Shown here: in pieces, positions 29,727 through 37,119 of the stretch
Layout: each line of letters starts with the position of its first letter
Position numbering within the stretch: position 1 is the stretch's first letter
From: an uncultured Eubacteriales bacterium
Lineage (GTDB): Bacteria > Bacillota > Clostridia > Christensenellales > Aristaeellaceae
Direction of reading: 5' to 3'
Assembly: GCA_944349545.1 (NCBI GenBank)
Contig: CALVNG010000001.1
Coordinates: forward strand, 1 to 64,000
Length of the DNA: 64,000 nucleotides
Made by a program: the position numbers and the translations under genes
Notes under the pieces: model-generated
The model's input: the letters and a program-made list of their open reading frames with translations, nothing else
The model's database searches: none
What the model was told of the DNA's origin: nothing

Positions 29727-31118
29727 TCAGCCCTTCTGACGGATGTACTCGTCGATGGCCTGCGCGGCGTTCTTGCCCGCGCCCATGGCCAGAATCACGG
29801 TGGCTGCGCCGGTCACGGCGTCGCCGCCCGCGTACACGCCCTCGCGCGTGGTCAGGCCGCTTTCGTCCCGCACGATCAGGCAGCCGCGCCGGTCAGCCTC
29901 CAGCCCCGGCGTGGTGGAGCGGATGAGGGGGTTGGGGCTGGTGCCGATGGACATGATCATCGTGTCCACATCCAGCACAAAGTCGCTGCCCTCCTGGACG
30001 ACGGGACGGCGGCGGCCGCTCTCGTCTGGCTCACCCAAAGCCATGCGCACGCAGCGCATGCCGCATACGTTGCCGTTTTCGTCGCCCAGCACCTCCACCG
30101 GGTTGCACAGGGTATGGAAGACAATGCCCTCCTCCTGCGCGTGCTCGACCTCCTCGCGGCGGGCGGGCATCTCCTCCAGTCCGCGGCGGTAGACGATAAA
30201 CACTTCCTCGGCACCCAGGCGCTTGGCGCAGCGCGCGGCATCCATGGCTACGTTGCCGCCGCCCACCACCGCCACGCGGCGCGAATGCTTGATGGGCGTG
30301 GCGCTGCCCGGCAGATAGGCTTTCATCAGGTTGATGCGGGTCAGGTATTCGTTGGCCGAGTACACGCCCTTGAGGCTTTCGCCCGGAATGCCCATGAAGC
30401 GGGGCAGGCCCGCGCCGCTGCCGATGAAGAGCGCCTCGTAGCCCATCTCGAACAACTCGTCAACGGTCAGCGTCTTGCCCACGACGGTATTGCATTCGAT
30501 CTCCACGCCCAGCGCGCGCAGACCGTCGATTTCTTCCTGCACGATCTGCTTGGGCAGACGAAATTCGGGAATGCCGTAGCTCAGCACGCCGCCCGGCAGG
30601 TGCAGCGCTTCAAAAACGGTCACGGCATAGCCCAGCTTGGCCAGATCGCCCGCGCAGGTGAGGCCGCTGGGGCCCGCGCCGATCACGGCAACCCTGTGCC
30701 CGTTGGGCGCGGGCTTTGCCGCGGGAGCGGTTTTCTGCGCGCGGTGCCAGTCCGCCACAAAGCGCTCCAGACGGCCGATGCCCACCGGCTCGCCTTTGAT
30801 ACCGCGGACGCACTTGCCTTCGCATTGGCTTTCCTGCGGGCAAACGCGCCCGCACACCGCCGGAAGCGACGTGGAGCGGGACAGCACCTCGTACGCGCCC
30901 TCAAAATCCTCATGCGCCACCCGCTCGACAAACGCGGGAATGTCGATGCGCACGGGGCAGGCGGATACGCAGGGCTTGTTTTTGCAGCTCAGGCAGCGCC
31001 TGGCTTCGCCCACCGCCATATCGCGGGTATAGCCCAGGGCCACCTCGCTGAAATTCTTGTTGCGCACCTCCGGCGCCTGGGCGGGCATCGGCGTTTTCTT
31101 CGGATTCATATCAGGCAT
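29727..31118 (-). CDS. nfnB: NfnB-like NADPH-binding flavoprotein (GltD/'homotetrameric glutamate synthase' family)
   Basis: A 463-residue protein of the GltD-like family, often labelled NADPH-dependent glutamate synthase. The N-terminal domain has Cys sets CLSCKNKPCVSACP and CGRVCPQESQCEGKCV for two 4Fe-4S clusters. It is followed by FAD (VAVIGAGPSGLTCAGDLA) and NADPH (VAVVGGGNVAMDAARCA) dinucleotide folds. Paired with the NfnA-type gene immediately upstream, it is best read as the large subunit of NADH-dependent reduced ferredoxin:NADP+ oxidoreductase, an electron-bifurcating enzyme of anaerobes. The ATG at 31118 has AAGGAGG at correct spacing and overlaps nfnA by 8 bp. Confidence 0.88.
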   Translation of the reverse strand: MPDMNPKKTPMPAQAPEVRNKNFSEVALGYTRDMAVGEARRCLSCKNKPCVSACPVRIDIPAFVERVAHEDFEGAYEVLSRSTSLPAVCGRVCPQESQCEGKCVRGIKGEPVGIGRLERFVADWHRAQKTAPAAKPAPNGHRVAVIGAGPSGLTCAGDLAKLGYAVTVFEALHLPGGVLSYGIPEFRLPKQIVQEEIDGLRALGVEIECNTVVGKTLTVDELFEMGYEALFIGSGAGLPRFMGIPGESLKGVYSANEYLTRINLMKAYLPGSATPIKHSRRVAVVGGGNVAMDAARCAKRLGAEEVFIVYRRGLEEMPARREEVEHAQEEGIVFHTLCNPVEVLGDENGNVCGMRCVRMALGEPDESGRRRPVVQEGSDFVLDVDTMIMSIGTSPNPLIRSTTPGLEADRRGCLIVRDESGLTTREGVYAGGDAVTGAATVILAMGAGKNAAQAIDEYIRQKG

Positions 31119-31962
31119 TGGATTCCGCCTCCTTTTGGAACAGACGGCAGGCTTCCTCGCGGGCATGCTGCTCAAAGTCGCGGTACATTGCGCCGCGAGC
31201 CATCGCTTCGTCAAAGTCCACGAGATGACCGTCAAAATCCGGACCGTCCACGCAGGCGAACTTGGTTTCCCCGCCCACGGTCAGACGACAGCCGCCGCAC
31301 ATGCCGGTGCCGTCGATCATGATGGGGTTCATGCTCACGACGGTCTTGACGCCGTATTTCTCCGTCACCTTGCACACGAATTTCATCATGATCAGCGGTC
31401 CGATGGCAATGACCTGGTCGTACTGGTTCCCGGTCTGGATGAGCTTTTCCAGCGCGTTGGTCACCAGGCCCTTTTCGCCGTAGCTGCCGTCGTCGGTCAT
31501 CAGACGCAGCTCCTCGCTGACGGCCCGGAATTCATCCTCCAGAATCACCAGGTCGCGGCTGCGGAAGCCGACAACGCTGTGCACCGCACAGCCCAGGCTA
31601 TGCAGCTTTTTGGCTATGGGATAGGCGATGGCGCAGCCTACGCCGCCGCCCACGATGCACACCTTTTTCAGCCCCTCCGTGTGCGTGGGAGTCCCCAGCG
31701 GGCCCACCAGATCGTGCAGGCAGTCGCCGGTGTCGAGCGTGTTGAGCTCCATGGTGCCGGCGCCCACGATCTGATAAATCACGGCGACGCTGCCCGCCTC
31801 GCGGTCGTAATCGGCGACCGTGAGGGGGATGCGTTCGCTCTGCTCCTTCGCGCGCAGGATGACAAACTGCCCCGGCTCGGCCTTGCGGGCGATGCGGGGC
31901 GCATGCACGCTGATGCGCACGACCGTGGGGTTGAGGGCCTCCTTGGACAAGATTTCATACAT
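31111..31962 (-). CDS. nfnA: NfnA-like FAD/NAD-binding subunit
   Basis: A 283-residue PyrK/sulfide-dehydrogenase-like subunit. The FAD-binding barrel (residues 1-100, with PGQFVILRA and RIPLTVADYD) is followed by a NAD-binding domain (VCIVGGGVGCAIAYPIAK). The C-terminal 2Fe-2S site is in DGTGMCGGCRLTV plus a downstream Cys (FACVDGP). It belongs with NfnB, which follows with an 8-bp overlap. The start at 31962 (MYEILSKE) was chosen because AAGGGA is nine bases upstream and homologues begin MYxI. It begins 5 bp after the ridA stop. Confidence 0.88.
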   Translation of the reverse strand: MYEILSKEALNPTVVRISVHAPRIARKAEPGQFVILRAKEQSERIPLTVADYDREAGSVAVIYQIVGAGTMELNTLDTGDCLHDLVGPLGTPTHTEGLKKVCIVGGGVGCAIAYPIAKKLHSLGCAVHSVVGFRSRDLVILEDEFRAVSEELRLMTDDGSYGEKGLVTNALEKLIQTGNQYDQVIAIGPLIMMKFVCKVTEKYGVKTVVSMNPIMIDGTGMCGGCRLTVGGETKFACVDGPDFDGHLVDFDEAMARGAMYRDFEQHAREEACRLFQKEAESNA

Positions 31963-31967
31963 AACGG

Positions 31968-32351
31968 TCATTCCCTTCCCACTGCGATGCATTCGATTTC
32001 CACCAGCCCGCCCTTGGGAAGGGCGGCCACCTGCACGCAGCTACGAGCGGGCGGATCGGATTCAAAAAAGCGCTGGTATACCGCGTTGACAGCCGCAAAG
32101 TCTTTAAGATCAGCCACAAAGACCGTTGTTTTCACGATGTCGGCATAGCCCAGGCCGGCTTCCTGCAAAATGGCGCCCAGATTGCGCATGGCCCTGTCCG
32201 TCTGCGCTTCGACGCCGGTGGCCAGCTCGCCCGTAACAGGGTCGAGGCCCAGCTGGCCGGAGGTAAACAGAAACCGCCCGATTCCAACGGCCTGTGAATA
32301 GGGGCCGATGGCAGACGGAGCGGAGGAGGTATGGACGATGCTTTTGCTCAT
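31968..32351 (-). CDS. ridA: RidA family deaminase
   Basis: A 127-residue Rid/YjgF family protein that hydrolyses reactive enamine/imine intermediates such as 2-aminoacrylate released by PLP enzymes. SAIGPYSQAV, FTSGQLGLDP, DIVKTTVFVADL and the terminal ARSCVQVAALPKGGLVEIECIA with the conserved Arg are present. First gene of the ridA-nfnA-nfnB transcript; the link to Nfn may reflect shared amino-acid metabolism but is not explained. Confidence 0.94.
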   Translation of the reverse strand: MSKSIVHTSSAPSAIGPYSQAVGIGRFLFTSGQLGLDPVTGELATGVEAQTDRAMRNLGAILQEAGLGYADIVKTTVFVADLKDFAAVNAVYQRFFESDPPARSCVQVAALPKGGLVEIECIAVGRE

Positions 32352-32390
32352 GAATCAGAATGCTCCTTTCCCTGTGCTTACATGAAATTG

Positions 32391-32419
32391 ATTGTATCAT
32401 TCCCGACGCCGGATGTAAA
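32391..32419 (-). promoter_or_regulatory. Sigma-A promoter of ridA-nfnAB
   Basis: Minus strand TTTACA (32414-32419), a 17-base spacer and TACAAT (32391-32396), about 40 bases before the ridA ATG. The -35 is four bases from a tandem repeat. Confidence 0.75.
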
Positions 32420-32423
32420 GCGG

Positions 32424-32479
32424 GGGCGGTAAAAAACTTCGGCGCAAACCTACAGGGCGGTAAAAAACTTCGGCGCAAA
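32424..32479 (-). repeat. Two-copy direct repeat upstream of the ridA promoter
   Basis: A 25-bp sequence (beginning GGGCGGTAAAAAACTTCGG on the plus strand) occurs identically at 32424-32448 and 32455-32479, a 31-bp period. The inner copy ends four bases from the -35 box. Three helical turns separate the copies, so a dimeric regulator could bind both on the same face. Confidence 0.9.
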
Positions 32480-32515
32480 ACACCACCGGAGGCAAACGGC
32501 GTAAAACCCCCGTGC

Positions 32516-32552
32516 AAGGAAACAGGACCGCCGGGTTTTCCGGTGGTCCTGT
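32516..32552 (-). terminator. Terminator after the FMN-binding protein gene
   Basis: ACAGGACCGCCGG (32522-32534) pairs with CCGGTGGTCCTGT (32540-32552) with one G-U pair. On the minus strand it is followed by TTCCTT. It lies 48 bp beyond the stop at 32600. Confidence 0.65.
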
Positions 32553-32599
32553 CTCTGCATCAAGCAAACGGGCGTTTTACAGCCATCCGAGCCGCGCCG

Positions 32600-33751
32600 T
32601 CAGCGGGCCATGGCCTCCTGAGCATAGCGGACGGCCTGCTTGAGGGCGTTGGAGGTCATGGTGGCGCCGCTTACGCCATCCACGCCGTCCAGGTCATCCT
32701 GCCCTGCGATCAGGGCGTTGATGTAATCCGAGCCGTCCGCCGTCAGAACGCCGCCCACGCCGTCGGTTTCCTGGGCGTCGCGCACGGCGATGGCGATGAT
32801 CCTGCCGTCCGCGTCAAAGGTGACGTTGGTCTCGATTTCGCCGCCGAAGCCCTGGGTGACCACTTCTGCAACCGTGGTTCCGTCCCCGTTTTCCGTGGTG
32901 GTGACGACGCCCTCGAACAGCTCGCCGTGGATGGCCAGATACACCATGCGCTGGAAATCCCCGCCGAAGGTGATGGTAGCGCCGGCGATGGCGTCGCGGT
33001 CCTGAATCTCGGTGCTGGCCTGGTTGACGGTGCGGAACATTTCGTAGACGTCCTCCAGGGTCATTTGATTGGCCAGAATGTAGTCGGTAATGGCCTCCAG
33101 CTGCTCGCCGTAGCTGCGGCCGCCGTTGTAGCCCGCAAAGGAAACACGGTTGGAGCCCTCTGCAAACGCGCCGTCAGCATACAGACCATGCAGGGTCAGC
33201 AGATCCTTCACCGGGGTTTCGGCGGTCAGCTCCAGCCCTGCTTCACGCGCCAGATAGCCATAGGCGATGCAGGCCTTTTCCACCGTGACCACGTTGCCGG
33301 GCTGGGCCAGATCGGAGAAGGACAGCTCCGAGAAAAGAGTATCCTCCGTCAGATTGTCGCAGGAAGCGGTCAGCATGTACTGGGCATAGTAGGTGTCGCC
33401 GTCGGAATAGGCGGGGTCGTAGCCGTAGGCGCTGAGGGTGGCGAGGCGGTAACCGTCCTCCGTCTTTTCCACCGTGGCGTCGGAAATGTTCATCAGGTAG
33501 CCCATGATGTCCTTCTTGGAATACTCGTCCTCGCTGCCCCTGTTGCGGATGATGTCAAAGTTCAGCTTGGTGATGATGCCGTCCGTGGTTTCGCCCTCGA
33601 AGATAAAGGTGTCGTTTTTGGGCTGACCGGAGGATGTGGTCCCCACCATTTCATACTCCGCGGAGAACGTTTCGACCTTTCCCTCCTCCGCGATAGCGGC
33701 GGAGCACAGCAGCAGGATCATGACCAACAGAACCGAGATGACCTTTTTCAT
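32600..33751 (-). CDS. Secreted FMN-binding domain protein, 383 aa
   Basis: Signal peptide (MKKVISVLLVMILLLCSAAIA), then a long extracytoplasmic protein. The C-terminal third carries an FMN_bind domain with the flavinylation motif GVSGATMTS (about residue 360), where ApbE/Ftp would attach FMN to the Thr. A second, weaker DAIAGATITFGG near residue 260 may mark another copy. There is no lipobox. Such proteins pass electrons outside the membrane in anaerobes. GGAGGTGATCGC precedes the ATG at 33751. It lies 69 bp downstream of the flavodoxin gene in the same direction, so it may be part of the bil-like operon. Confidence 0.82.
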   Translation of the reverse strand: MKKVISVLLVMILLLCSAAIAEEGKVETFSAEYEMVGTTSSGQPKNDTFIFEGETTDGIITKLNFDIIRNRGSEDEYSKKDIMGYLMNISDATVEKTEDGYRLATLSAYGYDPAYSDGDTYYAQYMLTASCDNLTEDTLFSELSFSDLAQPGNVVTVEKACIAYGYLAREAGLELTAETPVKDLLTLHGLYADGAFAEGSNRVSFAGYNGGRSYGEQLEAITDYILANQMTLEDVYEMFRTVNQASTEIQDRDAIAGATITFGGDFQRMVYLAIHGELFEGVVTTTENGDGTTVAEVVTQGFGGEIETNVTFDADGRIIAIAVRDAQETDGVGGVLTADGSDYINALIAGQDDLDGVDGVSGATMTSNALKQAVRYAQEAMAR

Positions 33752-33820
33752 TGCGATCACCTCCATGCATTTCTTTCTTTTGTGGGAAATCCTCTGATTG
33801 GGTGCAAAAACCGGGACGCT

Positions 33821-34336
33821 CTACGCCGGATTCAAGCCTGACGCAACGGCGGCCTTGAGACGGGCGAGGTCCTCCGCGTCCGGATGGGGCAGCGCCCGGT
33901 CGAAGTTTTCCAGCATCTTTCGCGGATCAGGCATCCGGTGCGAAGCTGGGGCGGAGAGCATCTTTTCGTATCGTTCCCGCACAGCCATGGGCATGCGGCC
34001 CTGGCACATGAACGTTCCGATCAACGTGTTTCCCTGTCCCAGACATTGGGCCACGCGGTTAAGGATGCTTTCAAAGTATGCCGGCTCGCCTCCAAAGCCA
34101 GCGGTGCCGAACAGGAACACCTCCTTGCCGCTGACTTGGGAGAGAAAGTCCGCCACGTCGGCATCGCAGGTGCCCTTGTCCGTCCAAAAGCCGATGTAGA
34201 GGCGATCTGCCGCGAGGGCTGCTTCGTCCGGCGGGCCTACGTACAGACATCCTTGCGGCTGCAGAGAGGCTTCGATTGCTTCTGCCAGCCGCTTGGTGTT
34301 TCCGGTCCGGCTGCTGTAGACGATCGCGCAAGTCAC
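33821..34336 (-). CDS. bilS: Flavodoxin-like protein, BilS-like
   Basis: A 171-residue cytoplasmic flavodoxin-fold protein. IVYSSRTGNTKRLAEAIE (residues 5-22) is the FMN phosphate-binding loop, and LFGTAGFGGEPAYFESI is the second flavin loop. Its ATG overlaps the stop of the reductase gene by 4 bp. In the described bilirubin-reductase loci of gut Clostridia the reductase BilR is accompanied by a flavodoxin-like BilS, and gene order and size agree. The symbol is given by synteny and should be checked by alignment. Confidence 0.72.
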   Translation of the reverse strand: MTCAIVYSSRTGNTKRLAEAIEASLQPQGCLYVGPPDEAALAADRLYIGFWTDKGTCDADVADFLSQVSGKEVFLFGTAGFGGEPAYFESILNRVAQCLGQGNTLIGTFMCQGRMPMAVRERYEKMLSAPASHRMPDPRKMLENFDRALPHPDAEDLARLKAAVASGLNPA

Positions 34337-35456
34337 GGGTCTTTCCTCCCTTCATAGATGCAGTGGACGCCCTCATGACGCATCATGCCGCCCAGGCATT
34401 TTTTGTTGCACCGCACACAGCGCTTGACCTGTTCAGGATGATTGCCAATCACCTTGCTGGGCCAGGACGGGTCGGCGATCAGCTGGCGGCTCATGGCGGC
34501 GCAGTCGATCCGGCCCTTGGCCAGCTGCTCCTCCACAAAATCCGGCCGGGTCAGGCCGCCCACGGCGCAAATGGGCAGCGAGGTATACCTGCGGACCAGA
34601 TCGCAATACGGCAGGAAGCAGCCTTCTCCGCCAAAATAAGGATGCCTGGCCGGAGGAATGGTATCCTCCAGCGAAGAGTGGTTGGCGAGCGCCACATGGA
34701 AGCTGGTCACACCGGCCCGCTCCAGCGCCGGTACCACCACCGCAAGCTCCTCGACCAGCACCCCGGCATTGCCGTAGTGCGGGTTTTCCTGCCGGACGGC
34801 CAGCTTGAAGTCAATGGGCATATCCGGCAGAAGCTGCCGGCCCGCCGTTACCGCCTCCACGGCAAAGCGGATGCGGTTTTCGATAGACCCGCCGTATTCG
34901 TCGGTGCGGTGGTTGAACACGGGGGAAGCAAAGCTGCCGCACATCCTGTCGCCGTGAATCTGGACCATGTCGAATCCCGCCTTGCGGGCCTGGACGGCCG
35001 CGGGACCGAAGCTGGCGGCCATCTGCCTGACCTTCTTCGTGGAAAGCCCGCAGATGTAGGGGCTGACCTCCTGGTTGAGCAGGGGACGGAGGTCCTGCAT
35101 GCTGATCTTTTTGGTCAGCACACCCGGCACATATTTGAGCATCGCCTTCACGTTGGAGTCGCTCTGGTGAAGCTGGGCGCAGGCCAGACAGTTTTCCCCA
35201 TGAATCGCGTCCGTGAGTTCGCGGTAGGCGGCAAGCCTTTGCGGGTATACAGGCTTTGGCCAAAACCGAACCGGCCGACCGGAACGTCGCCCAGGATCAC
35301 CATGGCGCATCCGCCTGCGGCGATCTGACGGATCTTTTCAAGGTAGGCCTCGTTTTTCTGCCCCAGCGTGGTGGGCGCAAAAATGATCCGGTTCTTTAAT
35401 TGAAGCCCGCCATAGTTGACAGGGCTTGCGATGGTCTCATACATGGGATGATTCAT
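34333..35456 (-). pseudogene. bilR: BilR-like flavin-dependent reductase with a single-base frameshift
   Basis: An Old-Yellow-Enzyme-family reductase split over two frames. The N-terminal part (MNHPMYETIASPVNYGG to LYTRKG) reads to about 35235. The remainder (AAYRELTDAIHGENC to the stop at 34333) is in another frame. Restoring one T next to 35233-35234 (minus strand GGCTT to GGCTTT) gives a continuous protein of 374 residues. The active-site segment reads QIHGDRMCGSF instead of the usual HGAHGY of the family. This Asp-Arg pair falls at 166-167 if translation starts at the second Met (35444), matching the pair described for bilirubin reductase BilR. CVRCNKKC plus a Cys 12 residues on gives the CX2CX3CX11C 4Fe-4S site; the C-terminal FAD/NADPH domain of 2,4-dienoyl-CoA reductases is absent. 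Real pseudogene or sequencing error cannot be told apart here. Confidence 0.8.
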
Positions 35457-35856
35457 CTTCTTTCCGTACGATTTTGTGAAGCAGGGAAAGCAGCGTGCAA
35501 CGCTCCTCTTCCGTCAGGACGCACAGCTTCTGGCCGTCCCAGTCATGAAACAGCTGATGGCTGACCCGGAAGGCCTCTTCGCCCCTTTCCGTCAGCTTCA
35601 GCTGATAGGAGCGCCCGGCCTTTTCCTTGGTAATCATGCCGTCGTCCACCAGCTTGGTGATACACCGCTGGGAATAGCCCCAGTCCACGCGCAGCGTCCT
35701 GGTCAGTTCCGAGGGGGTGCAGCCGGGATGCTTGCCGACATAGATGACGAAAAACACCAGTCCATTGTTTACGCCGAGCGGATGTAGCCGCGCGCCCGCA
35801 TACGCGTAAAAATCCTTATACAGCACCGAAAGGTAGTAAGCGAAGGTCTGGAACAT
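35437..35856 (-). CDS. bilQ: MarR family transcriptional regulator, BilQ-like
   Basis: A 139-residue winged-helix MarR protein. The recognition region is TPSELTRTLRVDWGYSQRCITKLVDDGMI, followed by the wing KAGRSYQLKLTERG. The ATG at 35856 has AAAGGAGG six bases upstream; an in-frame ATG at 35889 would lie within the promoter. It overlaps the reductase start by up to 20 bp, so regulator and reductase are co-transcribed. Position and family match BilQ of bilQRS operons. Two identical-type palindromes in its own promoter predict autorepression relieved by a ligand, possibly bilirubin or a related tetrapyrrole (inference). Confidence 0.82.
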   Translation of the reverse strand: MFQTFAYYLSVLYKDFYAYAGARLHPLGVNNGLVFFVIYVGKHPGCTPSELTRTLRVDWGYSQRCITKLVDDGMITKEKAGRSYQLKLTERGEEAFRVSHQLFHDWDGQKLCVLTEEERCTLLSLLHKIVRKEDESSHV

Positions 35857-35875
35857 CCATGCCCTCCTTTCTTTC

Positions 35876-35890
35876 CTTGACATAGTCAAG
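35876..35890. promoter_or_regulatory. Operator 1 of the bilQ-like regulator
   Basis: CTTGACATAGTCAAG, i.e. CTTGA-N5-TCAAG, starting where the -10 box ends; a dimeric MarR protein here would block promoter opening or clearance. Confidence 0.7.
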
Positions 35891-35917
35891 TATACTATTC
35901 AAACTTGACCTTATCAA
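35889..35917 (-). promoter_or_regulatory. Sigma-A promoter of the bil-like operon
   Basis: Minus strand TTGATA (35912-35917), a 17-base spacer and TATACT (35889-35894). The -35 lies inside operator 2 and the -10 touches operator 1. Confidence 0.82.
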
Positions 35918-35918
35918 G
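35904..35918. promoter_or_regulatory. Operator 2 of the bilQ-like regulator
   Basis: CTTGACCTTATCAAG, again CTTGA-N5-TCAAG, covering the -35 box. Its centre is 28 bp from that of operator 1. The outer A/T extend the match to 17 bp. Confidence 0.7.
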
Positions 35919-36146
35919 TCGTTTGGGCAAATTTCTTTTTGCTTTCGCCTGCGCCCGTATGGCGCTATGAATTCCACGCAATTTCAAGACGACCTGTCGA
36001 AACCGCGACCACGGCAACATGGTAGCCGGCGTTCTCCATCCGGACGATGCCTAAAGAGGGGCCGGATTGCCCTGCGCGACGGGCGAGGTTACCAGCAAAT
36101 GGGTACAGGCGATGGAAACGGCCCCGTCGGCGTTTTCCGATGCAAT
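35919..36146. other. Intergenic stretch, no gene seen
   Basis: This stretch lies upstream of the bil-like promoter and downstream of the kinase terminator. Short frames on both strands lack ribosome-binding sites and known motifs. No RNA gene recognised. Confidence 0.6.
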
Positions 36147-36179
36147 GAAAAAAGCTGTCTGAAAACCAGCCAGCTTTTT
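36147..36179 (-). terminator. Terminator of the amino-sugar operon
   Basis: AAAAAGCTG (36149-36157) pairs with CAGCTTTTT (36171-36179). On the minus strand the stem ends in a run of T, 20 bp after the kinase stop. It is roughly symmetrical and may work both ways. Confidence 0.75.
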
Positions 36180-36198
36180 GAGGATGAAAGAGGGTCTG

Positions 36199-37119
36199 TC
36201 ATGACAAGCCTTGTACCAGCGCCGTCCTGGCCAGCATACAGGCCCCGCGCACGGCGTCGCCCTGCCCGGAAACCACCTCCAGATCGGGGTGAACAAGGGC
36301 CAGCTGCTCCACCAGGCGACCGCGAAGCCAGGCGTTGTGCTCGATCACCCCGCCGGACAGAGCCGCGCGGGCAGGGAAAAGCGGCATCTGCCGCATCACC
36401 GAGTCCAGCAGCAGCGCCAGCTCGTTGGCGGCCGCCCTGGCAATATCCGCCGCAAGGGGATCGTCCTCCACGCGATCCAGCACCAGCCCGGCTGCGGTCG
36501 CCACCACCGCCTTTTCGAAGCGGTGATGCAGCATTTCCACAAAATCCTCCGGGCAGGAAAGCGAAAAATGCTTCACCAGATCCGCCAGCAGCGTTGTTTC
36601 CAGATCACGCCCCTCGCGGGACCGCATCGCCCGACGGATGGCCTGCCATGCGATCCACAGCGCGCTTCCCTCGTCGCCCAGCATGTAGCCAAGCCCTCCG
36701 GCGCGCGCGGTACGGCCCTCATGGTTGCGCGCCAGCGCCAGCGAGCCCGTTCCCGCGATGAGGCAGTAGCCCTCCGTGCTTTTCAGGGCGCCTACCAGCA
36801 GCGTCTCGCCATCGTTACACAGGTATATGCGGCACTGTGGCAACAGACGGCGGAAAAAGTCGGAAAAGACTTCCTTTTCGGCTGGACGGCTCAGTCCCGC
36901 GGAGCCCAGGCAGCCGGCTTTTAGTCTTTCCAGTGAAACGCCGGAGGAACGCAGGAGACTGACAATGTTCTGCATGGCGGCATCCCGACCCACACTGTAC
37001 ATGTTGGTAGAGCCGCCGGCAAACCGTCCGAGCTCCCGCCCATCCTCCAGGCTGAACAGGCATAGACGTGAGCGCGTGCCGCCGCCGTCGATTCCAAAGC
37101 CGATCTCGCACATGGGCAT
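36199..37119 (-). CDS. BadF/BadG-type N-acetylamino-sugar kinase (MurK-like)
   Basis: A 306-residue ASKHA-fold ATPase. The phosphate-1 motif GFGIDGGGTRSRLCLF (about residues 5-20), phosphate-2 GYCLIAGTGSLALARN and adenosine motif AALSGGVIEHN are present. The BadF-type family includes eukaryotic GlcNAc kinase and the Clostridium MurK, which phosphorylates MurNAc and GlcNAc. The divergent murR-murQ genes point to MurNAc-6-phosphate as product. The ATG at 37119 overlaps the epimerase stop in a TGATG junction. Last gene of a five-gene operon, closed by a terminator. Confidence 0.85.
   Translation of the reverse strand: MPMCEIGFGIDGGGTRSRLCLFSLEDGRELGRFAGGSTNMYSVGRDAAMQNIVSLLRSSGVSLERLKAGCLGSAGLSRPAEKEVFSDFFRRLLPQCRIYLCNDGETLLVGALKSTEGYCLIAGTGSLALARNHEGRTARAGGLGYMLGDEGSALWIAWQAIRRAMRSREGRDLETTLLADLVKHFSLSCPEDFVEMLHHRFEKAVVATAAGLVLDRVEDDPLAADIARAAANELALLLDSVMRQMPLFPARAALSGGVIEHNAWLRGRLVEQLALVHPDLEVVSGQGDAVRGACMLARTALVQGLS

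Noticed and set aside
29727..31118. Reading the gene as a stand-alone glutamate synthase small subunit
   Set aside because: The NfnA-type partner overlaps it, no glutamate synthase large subunit is nearby, and the pair has the cluster layout of Nfn.
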